Numbered from the stretch's first letter, positions 23,231-36,600 are shown. The stretch: DNA of 64,000 bases from Bryum argenteum (GCA_037043015.1 CM073326.1:14330345-14394344); one strand, 5' to 3'. Numbers and translations: made by a program. Notes: generated by a model from the letters alone, not told the origin.

Positions 23231-25874
23231 TGGAAGTTTAATTACTTGCGAGTGGGCTTAAATACAGCCATGTTTTTTCAATATAAAAATTCAAAATTAC
23301 GCACGTTAAAAAAAATCAAAATTACACGGTACAAGCAAATTTATATATACATTTCATAGTCAGGATTGGATTATAACTTATATGCATACCATTTTTTCAA
23401 GGTTTTATTAGGGTAAACTAAACCCTAAACTTAAGAATTATGCATGTCAATGTCTTACAGCGATGATCCTATGCTCTTTTTTAAGAGTATATGCTTTATT
23501 TAGCACCATCATGACTTTACTCAAAAATAAATGAAAAAAACAGTAAATTCGATAATTATATATGTTACGACTTTTTGAAGACTACATACCTTAAATATAT
23601 CGATGACTTGTATTTTAACATGAATATTCTATAGATCAAATGGAATTGGTAGTAAAATAATATTTAATCCACAATCATACTCTCCATCATTTAATAATTA
23701 ATATGTAATTTGCCTTCTTATTCAAAGTTTCGAGTATTCGCCTAAATGATGACTTAGAGATGGGATTGTCCTATGAATTATTTTTCTCATGATTTTAGTA
23801 GGGTACTTAATAGCTACTACAAGTGTTAAAATCACCTCATCCCACCCTAGATTCCTCTATTTCTTTATTATTTCTCAATAGAAAGTTTAGATGGTTTTGA
23901 ATACGTGCAAGTAGAAAATAGCCTATACAATCGTGTGCCATATTGTTTTTTTCTATTTAACCATTGCCATAGAGTTTTTAAAGTTTCATTCCTCTTTTGT
24001 ATTTCGCCTAAATTTTTCAAGTGTTTGGTCACTTCAAGCACTAAGAAATTTTGGAAAATTAATCGACAATTTTATTACGAATCAAATAAATTAACGGCAG
24101 AGTTTTGCAAATTATCCCATGATAAATTAGATTTTTCATCATTCCAGTAATCTCATAACAACAAACAACATTTAGTGGTTTCAAACCACTACTGAACCAT
24201 ACTTAAAAATAACAATTGTAACAATTTTAATTTTATTCTATTAAATACAATATTAAGCCTAATATTGGGTGAAGATAATTTATTTTATGTGTAGTAAAAA
24301 AAATAGGCATTCAAAAAGTCATTTCAACAAAGATTATTCAAAAATTGTTAAAGTTAGTTTTGGTGTAAATTTACAGAAGTTTATAAAATCATTTTATAGT
24401 AGAATATTAATTCAAAGTTACAATGAATTATACAGTTCTTGTGAGGTTTTACAATTTCAATTTAGAGAATCTTGTTGGTAGCAAATCTCAACTACATGAC
24501 AACGCATATACTATCCCTAGCAAGGGACGTTTAAGGGTTGTAATTCTTGACCAAGTTTCCTTGGAATTGATTCCTGATATGCTTCAATGTTTGTGTGTAC
24601 TAGTGCGACATCGATTTAATGGTCATGCATAATTCTTTGTCCACTTAAATAATTACCTAATCCATATTCAATCTTACTATTCGATATGCTTTGGGCATGC
24701 CTCGCGATGGACCACGGACTTAAAATGTCGTGAACCTAACTTAGGGTTGACAACTAGGCAATGACTTAGATTACCATCAAATTCTTCAGAGTAGAATGAA
24801 TTGCCTGAATAATTCAAACTTTTGGCGACTGTCTTCCATAGAAGGTCATATTCGTTAAATCAACACAATATGAAGTTTTTGAGACTTAGTTAATATAATA
24901 CTACCAACTTTGTGATCATAAAGCTTAAGTTTGTTTTATTTTGCCCGAAGTCACTCTTTTCATGCTTGCAACAACTCCAAACTAAAATGAGACTTGCAAA
25001 AGTCTCGATTTAATGAATATGACCTTACATCTGAATACGCCAAAGTTATTTAAGGATCTAATTTTGTAATAATAATAATATGTAATGGTTGTTTCATTGG
25101 GCTCATACGGTTTAACCCTTTAGCGCGCGCCGGATGACCTTCAGCAACTCGTTTTCTGTCCAACCGGATGTTTTCCATCCATTCCTATTTTTCCCCCAAT
25201 TCTTGTGCTAGTTTGATATCATTTGTACAGGTCGGATTTTCATAATAAGATAATGAGAATTTTTGAAAAATTAAAAAAGTGATTTCCTGTTGAGTTTTAA
25301 TCTTATTCAAAATGAGAGACCTTAAACATGATTTTTCATAATAAGTAGAATCAAATAATAGAAAATATATCATCTTTGTAATGGATGTTATTCCAATCTC
25401 ATTACAATATTTTTAAAATTTTTAGTGTTAATTTTGGATTTCTAATTGAATTACAAAAGAAAACCTTGCAAAATTTATTTAAAAAAAATTATCAATAAAT
25501 ATGATGAATCCAACCGTACAAATGTTATCTTCACATTGACATCTACAACTTTGTTTTATACATGAGATCCATTTTCCATTTTCATCAACCATTTTATAAC
25601 CAATCTTTAAAAACAATGATTAGTCGGGACGTTAAAGGAATAAAAACATTTATACGTTATATTTAAAAAAAATACAAGCATCATCATTATATGGGTTAGT
25701 AAATTAACCATTTTTTCCCTATATTAAAATATATCAATAATTACTATACAACAATATAATGTAATACATATTTATAAATTACTTAATTGGTAGCTTTGTG
25801 AGTGTCTTGCAATTTCGGGGCTCGGATTCCACAATGAAACACGAAGCTGTTACGCAATATTATTACATAATTTT

Positions 25875-26290
25875 CAGAAAACACCAAAAATAGTATTAAA
25901 AAACTATCACAAAACATTCAAAATACTATTATAAGCAAACACTAAAAATATTATTATATGTTCTTTTTAAAAAACACCACAAATAGTATTAAAAAACTTT
26001 GACAAAACATTAAAAATACTATCATAATTAAACACTAAAAATATGCTTATAATTTTTTTAAGAAACACCTAAAATAGTAACAAAAAACTATCACAAAACA
26101 TTAAAAATACTACTGTAAATAAACACTAAAAATAATATACTATTTAAAAAAAAAAACATCAGAAATAGTATTAAAAGACTATGACAAAACATTAAGAATA
26201 CTATTATAATCAAACAGGAAAAATAATACTATAATTATTGTTTAGAAACATAAAAAATAGTATTCAAAAAGTAATACAAAACATTTGAAT
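25875..26290. repeat. Degenerate ~105-bp AT-rich tandem repeat
   Basis: About four units are built on AACACTAAAAATA, ATAGTATTAAAAAACTATCA and CAAAACATTAAAAATACTA. The array is repeated in copy B (44715-45130) and is followed by an A run whose length differs between copies. Confidence 0.8.
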
Positions 26291-26376
26291 AAAAAAAAAA
26301 AAAAAAAAAAAAAAAACATTTAAAAACCTTTAATAACATTTAATAACCATATTTTAAAAAAAACCTTACCTGCTCG

Positions 26377-26450
26377 GGTATCCGACACCGGGTATCGCAC
26401 CCGGGTGTCAAATCCGGGTATCGGGCCGCTTCGGCCGGGTATGTGCCAGA
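26377..26450. promoter_or_regulatory. GC-rich block with repeated CCGGGTATC, probable promoter or start of a transcribed region
   Basis: The sequence changes abruptly from AT-rich to GC-rich. CCGGGTAT or a near copy occurs four times in about 65 bases (near 26377, 26391, 26416 and 26437). Splice-like exons follow downstream. The same block is in copy B at about 45217-45290. Promoter function is inferred from position. Confidence 0.35.
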
Positions 26451-26919
26451 AAGGCGGCGGGACTTCGTCTCTCCCACAGCGCGCCAGTTCTTCTCATTGT
26501 TTGTTTTTCTTGAAGCTCAGGGACGCTCTTCGACCCCCCACTGCTGTTTGTTTTTCCTGAAGCTCAGACCTCCGTCACCGTTTCTTCCGCGGCCCTCGGC
26601 CCATTCATTTCTCCTTACCTCGCGCGTAATTCGTCGTTTGGTAGTGAGGTTCTTGTTGTTTGAGTTTGCAAGCAAATGAGAGTTCCTCGAGAGGTGATAT
26701 TCACAGCAGAAGTTCGTAGAGATCGAAGAGAGTGTGTTAGGGTTTCGGCGGTGGCGGGAGTTCGCGAGGGTGGCGACCTCCGATAACTCTGGAGTCCCGA
26801 AGTGCGTGAGAGAGGAGGGACCAATGCAATGCTGAAGGAGCAGGAGGACGAGGTAAAACTGCGAAGGACGAGGAGGACGAGGTGACGCCGCGAAGAACGA
26901 GAAGGAACAACGTGGATCA

Positions 26920-27520
26920 AGGTAAGAGCTCCTATTTTGGTTTTTGGGTGGCTCTGGTTCCTGGATTGCTTTGGTTCCCATTGCGTTTGGGATGTGACGC
27001 ACTGAAAACCGCACTGGTCCTTCGTTAACACCACAAGTTAGAGCCTGAAACTCTCTTTCTCAGGGGTCTTTTGAAACTTAGATCGCAATAGCTTTGTGGG
27101 TGTTGCAATTGTTGGGCTATGACCGGGCGATGGACAGGACGTTGTAGTGGCACTGAGAGTGCGGAGTGTGTTCTATTCTCAACGTTTGCTTGCTTGGGGT
27201 TCAAAGCGCCACTGTCTTAAGGGAGCGGGCGAGTGCAGGCTCAAATTTCTCAATTTGTGGAGCTGATGTTGCAATTGCTGTCTGTGTACCTTCAGAACCA
27301 AGGTTTGGAGGCTCGATTACCTGGGGCCAGCAACGATAAACTGCCGATAAAAGACCACAGCCTGAGGTAAGAGCTCGTACTTAGCTGTTTGGTTTCCTTT
27401 GCTCCCTGTTTGTTTTGGTCGTTTGAGTTTCGGATGTGACTCACCGTAAACCGCACTGGTCCTTGGTTCAGACGTTAAAGTAGAGTCTGAAATCCTCTTT
27501 TTCAGGGGTGGTTCGAAACA
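26920..27520 (+). repeat. Duplicated exon-intron module (two ~160-bp copies)
   Basis: 26921-27079 and 27362-27520 are diverged direct repeats. Each begins at a splice donor (AAG or GAG before GTAAGAGCTC), contains AAACCGCACTGGTCCTT, and ends at an acceptor-like TTTCAGGGGT. Together they look like a duplicated intron with its flanking exon edges, in the 5' untranslated part of the gene at 27838. Both are also in copy B (45761-45919 and 46202-46360). Confidence 0.65.
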
Positions 27521-27837
27521 GTTAATTGGGTATTGCTTAATCGAAATCTGAGTCCATACCATGTTAACTTCCTTCATAACAGGACATGTGGCACTGATGT
27601 TGATTTTCACAGTTTGTCTGAACATTAATGAAGACAACCACTTATCTTCTGAGCCCACATTGAACTGTAACTTTTCGACTTTCTTTGAACCCCGACGTCT
27701 CTATCATCGGTCCTCCACGACAAATACTCCACGACAAATACATATCAGGTATGTGGCCTTGGTATGTGGCTCGGGATTTCAGCACACAAGTTGGTGTTCG
27801 GGAGGCTGAGGGATCTAACTGTTGAATGCAGGCTATT

Positions 27838-28489
27838 ATGGAGGATTTTCCGGCACTGGAACCTGTGCCTGTGCAGGCCTTATCGATGGAGGAGAGGATG
27901 GCCAATATGGAGAAGGAGGTCAAGGAGACGAAGGCCAATATGGAGAAGAAGGTCAAGGAGACTAATGAGAAGTTTGTAAGGCAAGGCAAGCTCCTTCTCC
28001 CATTTTGTGAGAGGGAGCTTGTCGTTCTTGGAGCAGAGATCCTTAAATGGTCTGTAGGGAAGCAGGGCGTGGAGGATGGCTACGGGTTGCATCTGTTTGA
28101 CTCTGATGTGAAGAGTGAAGTTTTTGTAAGTTTGTGTTTTTTAAAAGTATTTATGCTTTGTTTTCTTATTTTTTATTTTTTATTGATTTTCTTAACTATT
28201 TATGTTTTACCATGTTCAGCTAGGGTGCCGTGCATACTCAGGGAAGTTGGCACCAGTTGATAAAGATGTGGTGGCATATAAAGAGATGTCAAAATCGGTC
28301 ATCACACTGAGAAATTCGACAGCCCACTATCGGAACATCGAGGCCTTGGAAGCTATGGTGGATATGGCTGTGGCTGCAATTGGAGAGTGGCCCCAGTTGG
28401 TAACCAAGTACCCAGCGCAGGTTCGGATTGTGCAAAGGTATAAGACCTTTAAGCAGCTCCTACCACATTTGTTTCCTTCCAGTCAGTGA
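27838..28489 (+). CDS. Hypothetical two-exon protein with a short coiled coil
   Basis: Exon 1 runs from the ATG at 27838, just after an acceptor GCAG at 27831, to a donor GTAAGT at 28126. Exon 2 is 28220-28489 (acceptor TTCAG, stop TGA). The join is in phase and gives about 185 residues. Residues about 20-45 form an E/K-rich helix containing an 11-residue tandem repeat (ANMEKEVKETK, then ANMEKKVKETN; DNA units 27901-27933 and 27934-27966). The second half is mixed helical-looking with no recognised domain. Splice-like exons upstream in the duplicated segment (26.45-27.69 kb) may be its 5' untranslated exons. An upstream in-frame ATG at 27826 would add four residues only if the upstream AG is not used. 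Function unknown. Confidence 0.5.
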
Positions 28490-31400
28490 ACTCCTTCAAC
28501 ATTTCGACCAAAGGTTCTGTTGGGGACGAGGATCGTTGCCTATTCCGATGCTCTTCGATCTTCCCAGCTATGATACAGTTTCAAGGCTAAGGTGGCAAGC
28601 TCTGAGGAGCTACTGTAGTGCAACATTGGCCTGGCAAGTAGCGTGGTTATCTCTTGACCATTGCACACTCAAGCTCTTTGAGTCGATTCTCGTGCGCTTA
28701 CGGTGACAATCACATCGGTGCCGCAACATCTGACTTCAATTGTGGAGGGTCCACCCAGCAGACGTTTCTTTTTCTTCTGGTGTCTTAAAAATCAGTTGTA
28801 GGACCTTGTTCAGAGCCATCCAATTAGACTGCCTACCAAGTTTTATCAAATTTGACTGTAAGGACATTTTTTTTTGTGAAAGCAACTTTTCTAATTTCTG
28901 TTTCAGGGAGAGCGACCCAATTCGGGCTTCTCTTGCCAATTCGGGTTAAGCATGGAAGTTTACCTGTCAAGCACCTGCAGGAGCCGATCAGTTATGTTTT
29001 AGCCGTTTTGAGAATATGTTAATGTTACCAAAGCATGCTAACAGAAATTGTCACTTTTCTGGTGATACAAACTCTGCTCTACCTGGATTACCATATTTTC
29101 GCAGGACCACAAATTCTACGACCACGAAATTTTAGAACACCGGAGGTTAATGCCTACTACTCAAGTATTCTGGAATGAGTTGCGTCTTATGTTACTCTCG
29201 AGGTTTTCTGCTGGAAATGTGAAGTTCGTCTGTTTGGTCCAGTTTAACTTGTCAAGGATGAACTTAATAAAGCTGTTTATTAGTTTCCTCGATAGTTGGG
29301 TGGTCTTCCAGAAATTAATCACATGGAGAATGTAAATAGCTACGTGGAAGATTCCCTCTTTCTATTCGGATTGATTTTTGAAACATTCAAAATTAGAAAT
29401 TGGATACTGTACGTGAGTATAGAGGCACGTGTTTTTTGTGACTTGAGTGTTCCTGTGTCCCCGAAACACTCTCCGTGATATTAACCCTACAACCTCCATA
29501 ATATCCTACAACCTTTAATATATTACGTCTTTTCACATCTGTATTATCACACCTTCACCTTGTATACTATCACCCTTCCGACCTTCTTCGTGAGACCTAT
29601 TAACCCTATAACGCCGATGGGTGTGTCCGACCAAAACTTGTTTTTTGATGATTTTATTCCTTTGAATCAATTTTGATGAAATTTGAATACCTTATTTAAG
29701 TACCCAACCTTACAAAACTTAACTCAAATCATGACTTCAATTGTTGCAAGAATTTGCACAAATATCCAACGGTTGATCGAAAAAATTATAATGTTTAAAG
29801 CAGCCGTATACTAGTAGTGAAATTTCTGAACCTAGGAGGATGTACTACTTTAACCCCTAAAAATCCTTGTGTTTTTGGGAGATTGAAACCTCAAAAGTGC
29901 AATTTTTTTTACCTCTATGTACTCCCGGGGGTATGGACCAATTTTATTTCTTTAATTAAGACTTTCAACCATAAGATCTTGTACATAACCCTATTTTAAG
30001 CTACTCTTTAAAAAATTGACTGTTGGATGTTTATCATTTGCAAAATCGTAACATCCGAATATTGTTTAAAAGTATTTTTGGGCCTTGCTTGAAAGGCTTT
30101 GTCTCCATGATGCAAAAGGGAAATTGAAGATTTTTACCCCAAACATCTTGGTCATATTTTTTTCCATGTAGGTAATCAAATTGGGTACCTCCATGCAAAA
30201 TTTGAGAGACTCATTCATTTTTTGACCTTCATGCAAATTGTTTTTTCCTAGTCTGAAAACAATGATATAGTAAAACATGCATGACATTAAGTATATTTGG
30301 TTTTAGAAAAAACTAAACGGTGGTTAGGTGCCTTTATGAGTTTGTGATTCCAAAATTTCACATTTTGACAAATTTTGAGAGAAATAACTCCAAAATTACT
30401 AAAAACTTTGAAGCTTGTCTTTGTAATTTTGGACGCAAAGACTTGTAGAATTGGTAAACTTTTTGACTTGGGTCTCTTTGGAATTTGAGTAGTGATTTGG
30501 TTATGAACATATTTCAAGAAGAAAAATTTAAAATATACCTAATTTTAAACTGCCCGTCCGAAACTTAAAACCTAAAATTTCTAGATGAAAGTTTTAAATT
30601 TGGAATTTGGCTTTGCAATTTTTACCACATACACCTTACAGTACAAGGAGCCTCGAGTAAATATCTTAGGCAAAAATATTACTTTTTAACCCTCCGTCTA
30701 GGCGCCTAAAATCGCAAAAAGCCGTTTTGGCTTTCAAGGATCTTTAGGGGTTAATCATCAATAGATTCTTGCAAGAATTATTTTACTCTAAATGAATTTG
30801 GCTCACTTGTGCACTATGTCAATAGCTTTGCATTGACATATCATATGTGAAAGAAAGCTCCATACACAATCAATGGTGATTGGTTTGCATGATTAGTATG
30901 CTTGAAATTGTACAAAAATGTTCCAAATTTATACGGATCAAACGAGAAGTTTTGAAGGTAAGAAGAGAGATCAAAACTCACCAAACAATGAAGAATGTAT
31001 TGAAAAGAAAGTTTGATAAACAATCCAAGATAAGATCGATGTCCATGTGTGTGAAATATAACATAGTATGTTTTATGGTATTCATTGTATTTTAGGGTAA
31101 TTGATGTATTTTGAGTTGTATTCTTAAGTGTTCCAAGAGTTATACAACTCCAAATTATGATCGAATCATTGGAAACCGTTCGTATAAGATTTAGGTGTAT
31201 TCGTTCATAGAACTTGAAAGGGCAATTTGCAATGGATTTGATGTAAATTGAGGTGAAGCACGTGAATTGACCCATTATAGGCCTTCTCGACGTTAAAGGG
31301 TTAATATGTGCTCTTGTCTCTATGGACCATCAAATTCAATCAGAGTATAAAATTACAAGAACAATGTAAGTTGGAGTTTTAATTTCCATTCTTTCACTAG

Positions 31401-32100
31401 TGGAGAATGTGTTCTATCACAATGAGAGATGAGCACCCAAAAAATGACCAATTACACCAAAAAAATCCACTAGTGTTTTTACTTTGAAATTTCCCAAACT
31501 TTTATGAATCTTTGATGTGGAACAAGTAGACCTTTCTTTTTGAGTAAGTTGAAATGATTTTTAAGTTTCTGGTTTTAACCATTAACCCCAGGGATCGCGG
31601 TGAATGATAATTTTCTACATTTTGAAATGAAGAGCTAAAATTTTAAAGAGCCATAACTTCTTCATTCAGAGTTTGTTCTAAAGAAAATCACTTGGGTTGG
31701 GTCCCAAATCAAGTCTAGTTTGTGTGGTAAATTTTGCAAATCCATCCCATATGGTATGTAATTATGGCATGCATTTAAGTGATGGCAGCTCTTGTTTTTG
31801 GGTTTTCAAACATAGGGCATGTTTTACCACCGCAAGCCTATTATGTGAAATCCATTTTTAATTTGAAGAATTTTGGTATTGGATTTGCAATGATGTTTCT
31901 ATATTGAAAGAACTAATAAAATATATGGTCCTTGAGGAGTTGTTTCTCTTTCTTCCAATGTTGGATTTCAACTTTGTTTGTTGGGTTGGATTCTAATTTG
32001 GATCTTGTTTTACGGTAGAAAATTTAATTCCATCCATGAATGTGAAGAATTTATAGAACCCCATTGGTGGTGAGCCGAAAGTGATTGTTGGCCATTATTC
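28490..32100. other. AT-rich intergenic DNA, no gene recognised
   Basis: About 3.6 kb with short open frames lacking motifs. The first ~500 bases may be 3' untranslated sequence of the upstream hypothetical gene. No terminal repeats or RNA genes were seen. Confidence 0.5.
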
Positions 32101-32124
32101 TCAAACCATACCACGAAGGACACC

Positions 32125-32367
32125 TTGCATATTCGATCTCCGGAACGCACAACCCGAAAGGGATATGGAGGTCAGAACCGGCCTGCACCAATATATGTGC
32201 CTGGAAAGGGATATGAGGTGCCGGATTTCCAAATTCAATTGGATTCACCTAGTCCAATGGGATATGAGGGTCATAACCAGCCTCGTTATGACACACCTCC
32301 AATGGGATATGGCGGTTCAGCACCAATACCCTTTGGCTCCAGAAGTGGTGGTTATTATCAGAGTACA
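32125..32367 (+). pseudogene. Coding-like G/P/Y-rich fragment cut by the LTR element
   Basis: An open frame without ATG encodes a G, P, Y and Q-rich stretch with recurring GYGG/GYEG units (KGYGGQNRPAP, PMGYEGHNQP, PMGYGGSAPIP) and ends GSRSGGYYQ at the retrotransposon border. The period-like composition suggests real coding sequence, such as the low-complexity tail of a nucleic-acid-binding protein. No upstream exon or domain is recognised, so a gene fragment is the safest call. Confidence 0.35.
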
Positions 32368-33681
32368 TGTCACATCCCTTTCAAAAGGATGCCCGAACAC
32401 CGTGGTGAGCCAAGAGGACCCCGGGAGTGACGTCCCGGGCTTGGCAAGAGACAAGGTGAAGTGACTAAGGGGAGTCCCGAGCAAACAGCACGCAATGGCG
32501 TCGTGCTCGGGACGAACTTGGTGGTGTGCCTTACATGGTTGGAAACCTTGTTCAAGCACGCACCCATAGGTCCAAAGAACGCGCGATTTGGAGTTGTGAG
32601 TCATGAGATATGGCTCTCCAAAGTTGGAGCGCGTTCCGGGACACTCCGGGACTCGGGAGTGTTACCTTTCGGGACTCGAAATGTCGTCCTTCTTGGATGG
32701 CGGCATGTTGCATGTCTTTGGAAAGCTCTGGACAAGAGCTTTCCAAAATGCTAAGGCTCGTGAGGAGCAAAGCAATGCTTTGGGAGATATGGCTCTCCAA
32801 AGCATCGGGACTTCGGGACTCGGGACTGCTGCCTCCCGGGACTCCTGAATGTTCAAGGGAGCATAGCTTCCACATAGAAGCTCCGATTGGGACAAGTGAG
32901 GAGTCTATCGACATCTACTCAAAGAGTAGATGTCGAAAATGGGCTCACACATCCCATTTGGATAACTGAGCTACAAGTTAGCCCGAGAAGAAGATACGGC
33001 CCGTTTTTGAGGCTAAGGCAAAAACGGGTGGTCTTCCAAAACAAAAGTGTGTCACGGAAGGCCCCTCAACACAAGAGGGGGCCTACCAAGACTCAGAGAG
33101 TACTATGAGGAGGAGTGGTCTCCTCCTCACTTCCACATGGTGCCGAGGAGAGCCGGGGTGGCTCTCAGGGGGTGAGGCTTGAGATGGAGCCTCACTCCCG
33201 CACCTTGGGCGCTATGGGATGCTTGTGATGTGCATCCCGAAACATTGGGTTGGAAAAGTGTCCCGCTCCAAACTAGTCCCGTGAAAAGTAGTGCGGTTTC
33301 CGGTAATGTCCCGAATGGAGAGTGTAGACATGAATGGAAGGGGACTAGTGGGGAGTTGGACAATATGCAAGGGCGGTTAGCTCCGGGGGTGAGTAGTGCC
33401 ACCCTTGGGAGATTGGACATGTGTGGAAGGCCGCCCCGTGTCACCAAGTGGCATGCCCATGTGTTTTGTGGGAGTTCCGGTTTACGGGTTTCGGGTAATG
33501 AGTTGGGGAGTCGAGGTGGGTTGGACACCTTGACTAGAAAGAGTGCTAACATTGTGTGTGCTTGGCATGTGCAGTGTTAGCTAAGTTGTGGCCGGTTGCT
33601 ACCAACAAAGTAAGTCGTGATTCCGCTACCAAGTAACGCTTACTTGAAGAAAAAGAGTTGGGAGTAATTAGGGCCGCGACA
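32368..33681 (+). repeat. 5' LTR of the Ty3/gypsy element
   Basis: 1314 bp, starts TGTCACATCCC and ends GCCGCGACA, giving the usual TG...CA termini. It is nearly identical to the 3' LTR at 39158-40476. Confidence 0.97.
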
Positions 33682-33683
33682 CT

Positions 33684-33695
33684 TGGTATCAGAGC
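33684..33695 (+). other. Primer binding site (tRNA-Met type)
   Basis: TGGTATCAGAGC lies two bases after the 5' LTR. This is the classic plant sequence complementary to the initiator tRNA-Met 3' end. Confidence 0.9.
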
Positions 33696-36600
33696 AGGCT
33701 ACGTTACGGGATCCAATCAAGAGTAGGATGGCACGAGGGGCCGGAAGCTCGCGACGTGGCCCAAACACACGTAGTCAAGCCCTTGAGGCCGGGGATGCCC
33801 CTAATGAGGAGTTTTCTCAAGATGTCTCGGAAGAGCGGGAGGAAATTCAAGAGGAGCAAGGGGACCCAAGGGAAGTTGCTAGTGGTGAGGAGGACACTCA
33901 CCATGATGAGGAAGAAGTTCCTTCAAGTCCCGTTCCCTAAACGAGGCTACAAGCGGAAGGCACGAGATGAAATGTTTAATGAGCTTGTCAAAACTCTTCA
34001 AGTCATGCAAAAAGAGATCAAGGAGCTCAAGGGAAGGGCATCAAGCCCTTCTTCCCGCAAGTTGTGCAAGACTAACTTGCCTTCTTCCTTCACGGGATTG
34101 GGCAAGGCAAACAAGGTCAAGGACTTCATTGTGGAACTTGAGCTCTACTTTGAGGCCCAAAGAGCTCGTGAAGAGGACAAGATCACCATTGCCGTAACCT
34201 TCTTGAAAGAGCATGCTCTTTTGTGGTGGACTCGTTTCCGGGATGAAAATGCGGGAGTAGTGAGCAACTTAACTTGGACCGGTTTCAAGGAGATCCTAAG
34301 TGAGCGCTTTACCCCGGAGTACCAAGACATTCGGGATGGCATGGCCCTTGTGCGATTGAAGCAAACGGGCACCCTTCATGCCTATGTGAGGGATTTCAAT
34401 GCACATTTAAATGTGCTCCCGAAGTTAGATGAATTGGCCAAAAAGGTCATTTTCTTCAATGGACTCAAGGTTGGGCGGAGCGGGCATTATTTAGGATGCC
34501 AAAGTCGCTTTAAACTTGTGCCGAGTTGCTCAAGTTAGTTGCGAAAAGAATTGGTGATGATGAAGGTCACCGGAAGACTTCTAAAGAAGGGACTTCCACC
34601 GGGAGCAAGGCAAGTCGCGATCAAAGCGCCAACACAAGAAACATGGTTGGCGAAGCATAAAAAAGCGGTGAGGTGGGCCTTCCAAGGATGGGAAGGACAA
34701 GTTTGCCAAGGACAAAACCAAAAGTGGGGACAAGTCCAAGAAGGAGACAAGTCACATAACTTGTTACAATTGTGGAGAAAAGGGCCACATGGCAAAGGAT
34801 TGCTCCAAACCAAAGGTGAGTTTGGAAAATAGGAGAATCCTTGTTACAAGTCACCTATTGGAAGGGGGTTTCATTGCAAGAGCAAGTTGCTCCAAGTTAG
34901 GTGGTGGCTTGTTGTTCCTAAAAGGAGTTGTTGATAAAAGTGACAATTGCTTTCTGTTGGATATGGGGCAACCCACTCGTTCATAAGTCCGGAAGCTGCG
35001 AAGAGGATGGGCTTGCATTTGAGCAAGGCAAGCAAGCCCATCCAAGTGAGGTTTGCAAAAGGCAAGCCTCACCAAACATGCCTTGTAGCTACGGGAGTAG
35101 AAGTGAAGTGTCAAAACTTCACATTTGTGGAAAACTCCACGGTTTGTGAGATGGATGGGATTGATCTCATCTTGGGTAATACTTTCTTTGACACCTATGG
35201 GGTGGATATAAGGAGGCGGCCATTGAGTGTGGTTGCCAACCCCAAAGGCAAGGAGATTGAGTTGGAGTTCACCAAGGCACCCAACATGTTGGGGAGTAGG
35301 ATCAACTTGGTGAACTTAGAGGAGTTAGAGGAAACCCGGTTCTTGATAATGCTAAGGACCGATTTGGGAGTTGAAGAGAATAAGCCCACTTCTAACTCAA
35401 CACCTCCCAAGTGTATTCGGGAGGTCATCCAAGGCTTTGGTGATGTTCTCACGGAGGAGTTGCCGGATGAGTTACCGCCACGAATAGAGGTTGATCACAA
35501 GATCGAGTTGGTGCCGGGAGCGGCACCGCCTTCCAAGGCACCTTACCGGATGAACCAAAGGGAGTTGGTAGAGTTGAAGAAACAACTCAATGAGCTTTTG
35601 GCAAAGGGATATATCCGCCAAAGCAAGTCACCTTATGGAGCACCGGTCTTGTTTGTGGACAAGAAAGGAGGGAAACTACGCATGTGCGTGGATTACCGGG
35701 CGCTCAATAAGATCACTATCAAAAACAACTACCCTTTGCCTCGAATTGACGATCTCTTTGACCGGTTGGCGGGGGCCAAGTATTTTAGCCGGATCGACTT
35801 GAAGTCGGGATATTACCAAATCTTGATTGCGGCCGAGGATGTGGAGAAAACCGCTTGTAGGACTAGATATGGGTCTTATGAGTTTTTGGTGATGCCTTTT
35901 GGGTTGTGCAACGCCCCATCAACGTTCACAACCCTTATGAATACGGTGTTCCATCAAGAGATGGATGTGTTTGTCATTGTTTACATTGATGACATATTGG
36001 TGTTCTCCAAAACCGAGGAAGAGCATGCACAACACCTTGCAATTGTGCTTCAAAAACTTAGGGACAATAAATTGTATGCAAATGGGGAGAAAAGTGAGTT
36101 TGGCTTGCAAGAGATTGAGTTCTTGGGACACATTATGACGGGGCAAGGTGTCAAACCGGACGACAAGAAGGTAGAAGCAATCAAGAAGTGGAGCCGACCT
36201 ACTTCACAAAAAGGAGTGAGGTCATTTCTTGGGTTGGCTAATTATTATAGGAGGTTCATAAAGAACTTCTCCAAGATTGCTAAGCCCATGTCCGATTTCT
36301 TAAGAAGAACTTGACCTTGGAGTGGACCAAGTCATGTGAGCAAGCCTTTCAAGAACTCAAGGAGAAACTCTCCTCCCGCCGGTATTGAAGTTCCCGGAGT
36401 TTGAGAAGCCTTTTTGAGGTGCATACCGATGCAAGTGACTTTGCCATCGGGGGAGTGCTCATGCAAGAAGGAAGGCCAATTGCATTTGAGAGCAAGAAAT
36501 TGGATGGCACTCAAATCAATTGGCCAACGCATGAAAAGGAGATGTTTGCCGTGGTGCATTGTTTGAAGACATGGCAACATTACCTTGGTCTCCACAAGAC

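Larger units (their letters stand above)
21630..27691 (+). repeat. Segmental duplication, copy A (6062 bp)
   Basis: This segment is repeated in direct orientation at 40477-46531. Outside the borders the two copies are unrelated, apart from 10 bases (TCAGAGTACA) at the left edge, shared with the sequence just left of the LTR element (32358-32367). The left 4.7 kb is AT-rich with scattered small differences. The last 1.3 kb (26.4-27.69 kb) is GC-richer and differs at about one position. It contains a lone MITE end (about 22390-22509, ending CTAGTAGTG), four ~170-bp repeat units (22660-23230) and a ~105-bp repeat array (25875-26290). Confidence 0.97.

Noticed and set aside
32461-33580. Open frames within the LTRs
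   Set aside because: They are repeated in both LTRs, have no recognised domain and fit LTR noncoding sequence.
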